Positions 1 to 6,348 of a stretch of 8,110 nt of DNA are shown piece by piece. This DNA is from Lachnospiraceae bacterium. GTDB lineage: Bacteria; Bacillota; Clostridia; Lachnospirales; Lachnospiraceae. How positions within the stretch are numbered: the first letter of the stretch is position 1; every line of letters begins with the position of its first letter. The notes below the pieces were generated by a model. The model worked only from the letters and a program-made list of their open reading frames with translations, made no database searches and was not told where the DNA came from. The translations under genes and the position numbers were made by a program. The stretch is from assembly GCA_031285465.1 (NCBI GenBank), contig JAITWD010000064.1:1-8110 (forward strand). The letters run 5' to 3'.

Positions 1-1045
1 CTCCGATCGTCGCGTTGATCTCTTCAATCGAAGATGCCACTGCACTGATGTGGGTACTGGCGGTTGATAGTGCACTGGAGGATTGCATCATCCCAGCCGA
101 AAACTCTTCAATCGTCGAACTCACAAAAGAGGTCTGTTCGTTAAGACCACGACTATTATCGGCCATCACGGTAGAGATAGTCAGCATATTCTGCGCCGAG
201 GCGCGTATGGTTGAACTACTGTCGGTCAGTGTTACGAGGTTGAGTCGATTATAATCGACCAACGCATTAAAGGCATCATATAGCTGTCCCATTTCCGCAC
301 CGTAATCCTGCGGCAGGCGCGCATTAAAATCCCCCTTCGCCGCCCTGGACATAACCTCTACCCCCTTAAGAATGGGACGACTGATAAGCATCGACATGAA
401 AATCCCCAGCAAAATAGACAGGACGATCCCCACGATCGAAAAGGCTATCATATAGCTCAGAGCCTGATTGGAACCGGTCGCTGCTGCGGTCACCAATTCG
501 TCACCCAGACCCAGACGGATCCGGTTCAGGGTGGTCATACACTCAATAGCCAGGGTTGAAACCGGTGCCAATTCATTATCAATATAATTAACCGCCTGAT
601 TATAATTGCTTGGCACGGTCAGATCCTTCGACAATATGACCCGATATTCATCCATTAATATGAGATATTCATCCAATGATGCCATTAGTGTGTCATAATA
701 ACTCCACGCCTCCTCTTTCGCGATCGTTTCGCCAAAAAGGATCATATCCTGCTTTATTTGATTTACATCTTCTATTATTCTTTGTGCATTTGTCTCCCGG
801 TCACTCGCACCATCAAATAGGATCAAATTGCGCCCCTCGGTTTTGACCGTTTCCATCAACAACGCGGATTCGCGAACCGACTCAAGGGGTACGATCACCG
901 AATCATTAAGTTGCTCATTGGTTTCGACTAAACTTTGCACACTGATAATCGCGGTGATCAACACTAAGAGGGTAATAGCAGTAACAAATAAAAATGCCGC
1001 CATCAGTTGTGTTCTTATTTTCACGTTCTTAAACCAATTCTTCAT
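1..1045 (-). CDS. Methyl-accepting chemotaxis protein, N-terminal 348 residues (C-terminus beyond left edge)
   Basis: Membrane chemoreceptor that senses outside the cell and signals to CheA through CheW. The open frame runs from the ATG at 1045 to the window edge without a stop. Order seen: a short basic N-terminus; membrane segment 1 at about residues 13-36; a mostly helical extracellular region of about 160 residues (four-helix-bundle type sensor, inferred from length and heptad-like pattern); membrane segment 2 at about 196-220; a HAMP linker at about 218-272 with the typical 'SRPI' entry; then the start of the cytoplasmic coiled coil, with 'STIEEFSAGM' and 'SSIEEINATIG'. The conserved CheA/CheW-binding tip and the main methylation helices would lie off the window. 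The ATG directly follows the cheW stop (TAA-ATG), and an AGGAAGG Shine-Dalgarno sits 8 nt upstream inside cheW, so translational coupling is likely. Ligand unknown. Confidence 0.9.
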   Translation of the reverse strand, partial: MKNWFKNVKIRTQLMAAFLFVTAITLLVLITAIISVQSLVETNEQLNDSVIVPLESVRESALLMETVKTEGRNLILFDGASDRETNAQRIIEDVNQIKQDMILFGETIAKEEAWSYYDTLMASLDEYLILMDEYRVILSKDLTVPSNYNQAVNYIDNELAPVSTLAIECMTTLNRIRLGLGDELVTAAATGSNQALSYMIAFSIVGIVLSILLGIFMSMLISRPILKGVEVMSRAAKGDFNARLPQDYGAEMGQLYDAFNALVDYNRLNLVTLTDSSSTIRASAQNMLTISTVMADNSRGLNEQTSFVSSTIEEFSAGMMQSSSALSTASTHISAVASSIEEINATIG

Positions 1046-1570
1046 TTAATCTTCCTTCCTGGAAACCGGCTCGGTTATCCGATCGCCACTATCCCTAAAA
1101 CTATCTATAATTGAAACAATATCCAGTATCCGATAGGTTTTCCCATTCACTTGTGCAGTGCCCGACACAAAATCGGTTTTGGGTACAGTCTCCGGCACCG
1201 ATTGTTCCATAATATTTTCATCTTCTATTTCTACCAGATCGTCCGGTTTATCCACTTCCAATCCCATTTGCTCACCATCACCAGTAAAATTCTTGAAGAT
1301 GATCGCATTGATCACCCGTGAGCCACTGGGTATCACCCAACGATCCTGACCAAGCAAAACCGCAATACTTAAGATTGTAACCACTTTACCGCGCAGATTG
1401 ACCATCCCGATCACCGCCCCTGGCGCTGTCGGTACCGGTGTCAACGCAGTTTTACCAATGAACTTTTCTATTAAACCGACATCAACGGCGTAAAACTTCC
1501 CATCGATCACAAAGCTTAAACCTTTTATAGTAAACACCGCCTTTTCTTCCGGTTGTTGCAGTAAATGCAC
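1046..1570 (-). CDS. cheW: Chemotaxis adaptor protein CheW
   Basis: Cytoplasmic scaffold that links chemoreceptors to the CheA kinase. The 174-residue product is one CheW-like SH3-type domain. It shows the family pattern 'GLSFVIDGKFYAVDV' near residue 18, a hydrophobic stretch leading to 'VIGMVNLRGKVV' (NLRG at 58-61), and a later 'YRILDIVSII' strand at about 146-155. Length is close to the usual 150-170. It lies 47 bp after cheA and ends immediately before the MCP start, so the three are one operon. The start is uncertain. The GTG at 1570 has no clear ribosome site. A GTG at 1537 (protein starting MFTIKGLSF) has GGAAG 8 nt upstream and leaves a more typical CheW N-terminus, so it may be the true start. 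Confidence 0.93.
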   Translation of the reverse strand: MHLLQQPEEKAVFTIKGLSFVIDGKFYAVDVGLIEKFIGKTALTPVPTAPGAVIGMVNLRGKVVTILSIAVLLGQDRWVIPSGSRVINAIIFKNFTGDGEQMGLEVDKPDDLVEIEDENIMEQSVPETVPKTDFVSGTAQVNGKTYRILDIVSIIDSFRDSGDRITEPVSRKED

Positions 1571-1617
1571 CCATCTACTGAGCAGTTATTATTTTTTATA
1601 TTTTAGGTGAACGCCGA

Positions 1618-4158
1618 CTAACGTTGCTCCTTTGATTTCCGGATAATCTTAGTGTCATCCAGGAGCACCAGCTTTTTGCTTTTATATGTGCCGACCCCGA
1701 CAATATAGTCGCTCATCGGTCGCTCACCGACCGAAAAATGTGTATCGACTTGATTATACACCTTTTCAGTTAAAAAGCCCACCTTCTCTTCCTCATTCCT
1801 TACTACAATTAAGCAAAGATGCTGCCGCTTCATATCAACACTGCGAACCGGGACATAATCTTTAGGTTCTATAACCCTGACTGCCTTCCCGGCGATCATA
1901 ATACGGGAGTCCTTCTCGTCACTTATAATACCGGTGGTATCAATCCGTTCAATGCGCGCCACCTGACTGTATTTTACTGCCAAAAGGTCTTCCCCCGTCT
2001 CACCAAAAACAATCACTGAATGCATATCCTGCCGCTCGTCTTCGGTTTCGTCAACCACCTCCACCTTTAACGAACCAACAATTCCTGAATATTGCAGTAA
2101 TCCTTCCGCATCCAGAACCATCACCGCCTGCCCACTCCCCAGCACCGTCACGCTGGAATAGCAATGACAATTACGCAGATATAACGGCAGTGGCTTGACC
2201 AATGTCTCCTCGGTTTGAACCGCCTCATCGATCAGCAGTGCAAAGTACCGTACTCCCGCCTTCATGATCAAACATTTATTTACCGACCGGCCATTAAGCG
2301 CTGCCATCTGCTCCACTGAAGTACGAGCGGTCATTCCTTTCGACCTGCGATCAAGGTCGGTCAAGGACACAACCGGAACCTGCCAGTCATTTTGGATAAG
2401 AACCAGTTGATCATCAATAATATCAAAACGCCGTGACGGTACTGCTACGATTATCCGAACTATCCGGTCAATACTGGTTTCCGGTATGGCAATCGGTACC
2501 GAGTCAATCGTAACGATCAAGGCACGGAGCGCCGACATGGTCAGGGGCAGTCGTAAACGGATCGAAGTACCGCGGTTCGGTTCGGAATCCACCTCGATCA
2601 TACCACCAAGCTTCTCGATATTGTTCTTGACAATATCCATCCCTACCCCGCGACCAGATACATTGGTCACCTGGGTCGCCGTTGATAAACCCGGCTCAAA
2701 GATCAATGCCAAAACGTTTCTTCTCGTCATCGTCTCCAGCTGTTTGGGCGTTACCACCGCCCGTTCCAGTGCTTTACGGCGCAGTGCTTCCTCATCTATC
2801 CCGGCGCCATCATCGGTCACCTCAATAATGGCCATTCCATCCTGTCGCCATGCCCCCAATGTAATGGTACCCTGCTCGGGTTTACCGAGAGCTACACGAC
2901 GGTCGGCCGCTTCGATCCCGTGATCGGCCGAATTTTTGATCAGCTGGGTAATCGGATCGGACAGTGCTTCTAATAAATACTTATCAAGGGTGATCTCTTC
3001 ACCATAAATCGTTAATCCAATATCTTTACGAAGTGTCCGTGCCGTATCACGGATCATCCGCGGGAATTTACTAAAAATAACATTGACCGACTGCATCCTT
3101 GTCTGTACTGTTTTCTCTTGGATCTCACCGGTCAGACGGTTCATATCCTGTAGGATCAGTGCCAGCCCTGCAACGGTTTTTACTGTATCCCTTTTAAGCA
3201 CCGACTGCAGACGATTTCTGGTCAGGATCATTTCATTAGCCAAATCCATTAATTCATTCACCTTTGTCACATCAAGGCGAATGGATAACTCCGACTTGGA
3301 TACCGGTAGTGGCGGAAGGGCAACCGCTTCTTTGGTCAGCTCCACTTTAGGCGGATCTTCTTTGGCCGCAATTAATTTAGTAGCAATTTCTTCCTTTGAG
3401 ATCAGTCGGACACAACGCTCTTCCAATTCTAGTGCAACCAGTAACAATTCCGGCTCCAGAATACTGGTCACCAGCAATTCCAGTATTGATGTATCATGTG
3501 CCCTAAGCCGTTCGGTAATTTGACTGGCCCAATCGGTTCCATCATCTTCAATGCCGGCACGGTCGATCATCACCTCTACTACCATTCCAACCGACATGAT
3601 CTCATCGATCAGTCCGCGGGGATGCTCATAATACTCGCCCAGTCCCCGATTAAAACCAATGTTCAGATAGTAAATGCTATGACCGCGTTTAATAGCTCCC
3701 TGGATCATCAGGGCGGTCGGCATCTTCTGCAGATCAAATGGTACCGACTGTGGCCGGACTGCCAGCCCAGTCGGTGATTTGGTCGAATAACCCTTTAGCT
3801 CTTCCAGAAATGAAACGGTATCAACCGCCTCCGGCGTATGTAGATTCTCCACCAGCTCGCGAAGCCGGTCAACGCTTTGTAGTACAATGTCGACGATTTC
3901 TTCGTCCACTATCAATTCCCCGTCCTTGATCCGGGAAAAAATCCCTTCCAATTCATGGGCGACCGCGACAATTTTATCCTGCGACAACAAGCCGGCCGTT
4001 CCTTTCAGGCTATGGGCAGCACGGAAAACATCGCCCATCCGCAAACCGGCACCGGAAGAGCGATTTATGTCCAGAAAGGTCGATTCTATTTCATCTATAT
4101 GGGTCTTGGCTTCACTCTCAAAATCATCGAGTAGCGAAACGGCATCAATTTTAATCAT
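1618..4158 (-). CDS. cheA: Chemotaxis histidine kinase CheA with two C-terminal CheW-like domains
   Basis: Cytoplasmic kinase that autophosphorylates under receptor control and passes phosphate to response regulators. The 846 residues contain, in order: an HPt (P1) domain at 1-105 with phospho-acceptor His49 in 'AAHSLKGTAG'; an alpha/beta-looking linker at about 145-255 in place of a recognisable P2; a dimerisation helix pair (P3) at about 292-355; and a GHKL ATPase (P4) at about 356-540. The ATPase motifs are intact: N box 'QLIKNSADHGIE' (Asn409, His413), G1 'DDGAGID' (449-455), 'FEPGLSTA', and G2 'SGRGVGMDIV' (501-510). A first CheW-like P5 domain spans about 541-690 and a second about 712-840. 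Typical CheA is 650-700 residues; the excess is mainly the second P5. The ATG at 4158 has only a distant GAGG (14 nt), but no in-frame alternative looks better. First gene of the cheA-cheW-MCP operon. Confidence 0.96.
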   Translation of the reverse strand: MIKIDAVSLLDDFESEAKTHIDEIESTFLDINRSSGAGLRMGDVFRAAHSLKGTAGLLSQDKIVAVAHELEGIFSRIKDGELIVDEEIVDIVLQSVDRLRELVENLHTPEAVDTVSFLEELKGYSTKSPTGLAVRPQSVPFDLQKMPTALMIQGAIKRGHSIYYLNIGFNRGLGEYYEHPRGLIDEIMSVGMVVEVMIDRAGIEDDGTDWASQITERLRAHDTSILELLVTSILEPELLLVALELEERCVRLISKEEIATKLIAAKEDPPKVELTKEAVALPPLPVSKSELSIRLDVTKVNELMDLANEMILTRNRLQSVLKRDTVKTVAGLALILQDMNRLTGEIQEKTVQTRMQSVNVIFSKFPRMIRDTARTLRKDIGLTIYGEEITLDKYLLEALSDPITQLIKNSADHGIEAADRRVALGKPEQGTITLGAWRQDGMAIIEVTDDGAGIDEEALRRKALERAVVTPKQLETMTRRNVLALIFEPGLSTATQVTNVSGRGVGMDIVKNNIEKLGGMIEVDSEPNRGTSIRLRLPLTMSALRALIVTIDSVPIAIPETSIDRIVRIIVAVPSRRFDIIDDQLVLIQNDWQVPVVSLTDLDRRSKGMTARTSVEQMAALNGRSVNKCLIMKAGVRYFALLIDEAVQTEETLVKPLPLYLRNCHCYSSVTVLGSGQAVMVLDAEGLLQYSGIVGSLKVEVVDETEDERQDMHSVIVFGETGEDLLAVKYSQVARIERIDTTGIISDEKDSRIMIAGKAVRVIEPKDYVPVRSVDMKRQHLCLIVVRNEEEKVGFLTEKVYNQVDTHFSVGERPMSDYIVGVGTYKSKKLVLLDDTKIIRKSKEQR

Positions 4159-4485
4159 TTTTCAGTGAGATGACCTCTTTTATTATCATTAGATTTATGC
4201 TATATTTATATATTATATCATTAAAATAAAAATTTCAAATGTTTTCGTATTTTATTTATATGCCTTAAATATAGGTTATTTACATAAATGTACCCGTATG
4301 ATAATTTCATTAACAATACGTTAAATATAACCTAATTATCGCATTACATTCAAGCCATATCAACAAATGGACTGCTTTATCTTTAATTGTGTTTCGTCTG
4401 GGAAATAATCCACGGTCGGCCTCTGCTCAGAGGAATGGCTAAACACAAGACAAAAAATATCTTTAGAAAGGCGGACGTGATATTA
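4159..4485. other. AT-rich divergent intergenic region between cheA and the response regulator
   Basis: No convincing gene lies here. It contains the cheA promoter at its left end. The 9-mer TTAAATATA occurs twice, at 4265-4273 and 4321-4329, and the adjacent AGGTTAT (4273-4279) and ATAACCT (4327-4333) are inverted relative to each other 47 bp apart. A small palindrome TACATAAATGTA lies at 4281-4292 between them. A short hairpin, CCTCT-GCTC-AGAGG (4420-4433), precedes an ATG at 4435 that could only serve as an upstream in-frame start with an implausibly close ribosome site. No clear rightward promoter was identified. The symmetric pair could be a regulator site between the divergent units, but AT richness makes chance matches likely. 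Confidence 0.4.
4212..4238 (-). promoter_or_regulatory. Predicted promoter of the cheA-cheW-MCP operon
   Basis: On the minus strand a perfect TATAAT (4217 to 4212) is preceded directly by TGA, giving the TGn extended -10 motif. A TTGAAA hexamer (4238 to 4233) lies upstream with a 15-nt spacer, shorter than ideal, but an extended -10 can compensate. Transcription would begin near 4205, leaving a leader of about 45 nt before the cheA ATG. It looks like a housekeeping sigma-A promoter; I see no convincing motility-sigma (sigma-28 type) motif. Confidence 0.55.
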
Positions 4486-5334
4486 ATGAAATCTATACAG
4501 CATAACCGGGTGCTGATCGTCAGTGGAAATCCCCGCGCACTGGCGGAGATAAAAAAAGGACTTATGGATAATTTTGAAACCAATATTGCCGCAACAGAGA
4601 GTACTGCGCTAACCGCCTTGGAAACCTATGGTGCCGATGCCGTCGTTATTTTTCTTGAGAATGCCTATGGCGTCTCTCCGTCTGCCTTTTCTTTGTTGTC
4701 CGATTACACGGTCAAAAGAGGGTTACCCCTTCTCTTCTTAGCCGAGCGGGATGATGAAATCGATGAATCGGCTGCTTTTTCGGTGGGTGCGGTTGATTAT
4801 GCTGTCAAGCGCGCTGGGTTTGATAGCCTGATCGAACGATTGAAGCTACGTATTGCCACTGGCAATTGTCACCGGCAATGTCAAAACGATACGACCACAG
4901 CTACCCTGCTCAACCCCGCAGCTATCCTAAACGGAAAAACCATCCTGATCGCAGAAGATGTTGAGCTGAACCGGGATGTTATCGCGGTGATGCTTTCGGA
5001 TATCGCTGGTCTGACCATTGATTTCGCGGCTAACGGCTATGAAGCGATCGATCTTTTTAATCGCAGTCCCGAGCGTTATGCGATTATTTTTATGGATATC
5101 CAAATGCCTGAGCTGGACGGTCTTAGCGCCACCAGAGCGATCCGGAAACTAAACGGCGATATAGCCAGGAAGATTCCAATCATTGCGCTCACCGCTTCGA
5201 TGATGGAGGACGATGCATCGGAGTTTATGGCGGCAGGGATGAATGATTACCTGGAAAAACCGATGAACCCCACCGAATTTGTCGATATCTGCGTAAAATA
5301 TCTGACTAAGAATGAATTGGTAAGTACATACTAA
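4486..5334 (+). CDS. Two-receiver response regulator: degenerate receiver plus intact CheY-like receiver, no output domain
   Basis: Cytoplasmic phosphorelay protein, 282 residues from the ATG at 4486. Residues about 8-126 have a receiver-like pattern ('RVLIVSGNPRALAEIKKGL', then 'GAVDYAVKRAG' with a Lys at 108) but lack the acidic pair and the phospho-acceptor Asp (the strand reads 'VVIFLENAYG'), so this half is probably not phosphorylated. A linker of about 25 residues follows. Residues about 150-275 form a full receiver of the type found on hybrid kinases: Glu157-Asp158 in 'LIAEDVELNRD', acceptor Asp204 in 'FMDIQMPELDG', Thr236 in 'ALTAS', Lys258 in 'LEKPM'. There is no DNA-binding or enzymatic domain. 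It is divergent from cheA, which suggests it takes phosphate from that kinase. The frame is open back to a TTG at 4387. A GTG at 4477, with AAAGG 5 nt upstream, is a real alternative start. Confidence 0.88.
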   Translation: MKSIQHNRVLIVSGNPRALAEIKKGLMDNFETNIAATESTALTALETYGADAVVIFLENAYGVSPSAFSLLSDYTVKRGLPLLFLAERDDEIDESAAFSVGAVDYAVKRAGFDSLIERLKLRIATGNCHRQCQNDTTTATLLNPAAILNGKTILIAEDVELNRDVIAVMLSDIAGLTIDFAANGYEAIDLFNRSPERYAIIFMDIQMPELDGLSATRAIRKLNGDIARKIPIIALTASMMEDDASEFMAAGMNDYLEKPMNPTEFVDICVKYLTKNELVSTY

Positions 5335-5339
5335 TACCT

Positions 5340-5485
5340 ATGTATTTTGCAGATTATATTTGCAAAACTGCCTAAATAAAAATTGAAAAATCTATGATTT
5401 TTCAAAATAAACCACATGCATTTTGCAGATCTTATCTGCAAAACTGCCTAAATAAGAATTTGAAAAATCTATGATTTTTCAAAAT
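5340..5485. repeat. Two tandem copies of a ~76-bp unit, each with two hairpins
   Basis: Copy 1 (about 5340-5408) and copy 2 (about 5416-5485) are nearly identical and repeat with a 76-77 bp period. Each holds two inverted repeats separated by ACTGCCTAAATAA. Hairpin A has arms TTTTGCAGAT and ATCTGCAAAA around a 3-nt loop (5345-5367 and 5421-5443). It is perfect in copy 2, and in copy 1 the single change leaves a G-T pair. Hairpin B is TTGAAAAATC-TAT-GATTTTTCAA (5383-5405; in copy 2 11-bp arms at 5459-5483). The array starts a few bases after the response-regulator stop. The arms are AT-rich, so they are not classical GC-rich terminators, although they could slow transcription or protect a 3' end. 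Function unknown. Confidence 0.85.
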
Positions 5486-5544
5486 GAATGCTATCAATTA
5501 AATACAAGAAAATAAAAAGGTAAAATAATATTGGTAAAAGTACT

Positions 5545-5574
5545 AAGCGACGGATTAAAACCGGCGCTTTTATT
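5545..5574 (+). terminator. Probable rho-independent terminator after the response regulator
   Basis: A stem of AAGCG-A-CGG against CCG-G-CGCTT (9 positions, one internal A/G mismatch) closes a 7-nt loop (5554-5560) and runs into TTTTATTATT. It could end transcripts from the response regulator before the ABC exporter promoter, which begins only 2 bp beyond. The mismatch and the interrupted T-run keep confidence moderate. Confidence 0.5.
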
Positions 5575-5575
5575 A

Positions 5576-5604
5576 TTGACGCTTTTGAATCTTTGTGATA
5601 TCAT
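5576..5604 (+). promoter_or_regulatory. Predicted sigma-A promoter of the ABC exporter operon
   Basis: TTGACG (5576-5581) and TATCAT (5599-5604) are each one base from the -35 and -10 consensus, separated by the optimal 17 nt. TGA at 5596-5598 adds an extended -10. Expected start is near 5611, giving a very short leader (about 20 nt) before the ATG at 5632. The -10 lies within a palindrome, so binding of a regulator there would block polymerase. Confidence 0.75.
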
Positions 5605-5614
5605 AATGATATCA
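5596..5614. promoter_or_regulatory. 19-bp palindromic operator candidate over the -10 and start site
   Basis: TGATATCATAATGATATCA is a perfect odd palindrome: 9-bp arms around A5605. It can also be read as two copies of the self-complementary TGATATCA spaced by 3 bp. It covers the -10 hexamer and the expected start point, the usual position for a repressor. The symmetry suggests a dimeric regulator such as a GntR/YtrA-type or TetR-type protein (inference). No such gene is in the window. Confidence 0.55.
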
Positions 5615-5618
5615 GATC

Positions 5619-5624
5619 GGAGGG
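5619..5624 (+). promoter_or_regulatory. Ribosome binding site of the ABC ATPase gene
   Basis: GGAGGG lies 7 nt before the ATG at 5632, a strong site that fixes that start. Confidence 0.85.
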
Positions 5625-5631
5625 CGCGAAT

Positions 5632-6348
5632 ATGCTTAAAATAACACACTTCTCAAAGATATATAAAGGTAATGTTAAGGCGGTGGATGACCTATCCCTT
5701 TCCATTTTGCCGGGCGATATTTATGGCTTTATCGGCCATAACGGTGCCGGCAAGAGCACTACCATCCGGGCCATCGTCGGCGTACTGGACTTCACCGACG
5801 GCGATATCCTGATCGATGGCCATTCGATCAAAAGAGAGCCACTACTTTGCAAGCAGATAACCGCATATATTCCGGATAATCCGGATCTATATGACCATTT
5901 GACCGGCATCCAGTACCTTAACTTTATCTGTGATATCTACCAGGTGTCACGCGCCGACCGAGAGAAGCGGATCGGACGGCTGGGGGATGATTTTGAAATT
6001 ACTGCCGACTTAGGTGATTCTATTTCCGCATATTCGCATGGTATGAAGCAGAAATTGGCGCTTATTTCTGCTCTTGCCCATAATCCGCGGCTAATGGTAT
6101 TGGATGAGCCCTTTGTCGGTCTGGATCCCAAGGCTGCCCTGACCCTCAAGAACCTTATGAAGGAGATTTGTGCCAGCGGTGGTGCCATCTTCTTTTCCAC
6201 CCATGTTTTGGATGTTGCCGAGAAGCTGTGTAATAAGATAGCCATCATCAATAAAGGCCGGCTGGCCGCTTCGGGAAATATCGGCGAACTGGTCCGGGAC
6301 AAATCACTGGAACATCTTTTTATGGAGGTAGCTGCACATGAGCAATGA
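5632..6348 (+). CDS. ABC transporter ATP-binding protein (Ecs/Ytr-like exporter family)
   Basis: Cytoplasmic ATPase that powers the permease encoded next. Its 238 residues form one complete nucleotide-binding domain: Walker A 'GHNGAGKST' (35-43, Lys41), an atypical Q-loop segment 'AYIPDNPDLYDHLTG' (about 78-92) with no glutamine, as in many ABC-2 type exporters, a signature 'YSHGMKQKL' (134-142) replacing LSGGQ, Walker B 'LMVLDEP' (154-160, catalytic Glu159), D-loop 'GLDP', and switch His191 in 'STH'. The YSHGM signature is typical of EcsA-like ATPases and their relatives (family knowledge). Start fixed by GGAGGG 7 nt upstream. The end overlaps the permease start by 11 bp, so the two are co-translated. 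Substrate not predictable; lipid, peptide or antibiotic export are possibilities. A symbol such as ecsA is not justified from sequence alone. Confidence 0.95.
   Translation: MLKITHFSKIYKGNVKAVDDLSLSILPGDIYGFIGHNGAGKSTTIRAIVGVLDFTDGDILIDGHSIKREPLLCKQITAYIPDNPDLYDHLTGIQYLNFICDIYQVSRADREKRIGRLGDDFEITADLGDSISAYSHGMKQKLALISALAHNPRLMVLDEPFVGLDPKAALTLKNLMKEICASGGAIFFSTHVLDVAEKLCNKIAIINKGRLAASGNIGELVRDKSLEHLFMEVAAHEQ
6324..6328 (+). promoter_or_regulatory. Ribosome binding site of the permease gene inside the ATPase gene
   Basis: GGAGG ends 9 nt before the ATG at 6338 and lies within the last codons of the ATPase. It supports this start and coupled translation. Confidence 0.8.

Noticed and set aside
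2486..2923. Plus-strand open frames of 60-146 codons within the cheA region
   Set aside because: They lie antisense to well-conserved kinase domains, show no recognisable protein pattern and have serine/threonine/isoleucine-rich antisense-like composition.
4387..4485. N-terminal extension of the response regulator from the TTG at 4387 or the ATG at 4435
   Set aside because: The receiver fold begins after the 4486 ATG; the TTG has no ribosome site and the AGAGG before 4435 is only 1 nt from the ATG.
5340..5485. CRISPR array
   Set aside because: Only two units with no short repeat/unique spacer alternation; the whole 76-bp unit is repeated.
5531..5644. Small 37-codon frame from a TTG with a hydrophobic core, preceded by AAAAGG
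   Set aside because: It runs through the terminator-like hairpin, the promoter and the palindrome and overlaps the ATPase start; the hydrophobic residues come from T-rich regulatory DNA. Likely chance.
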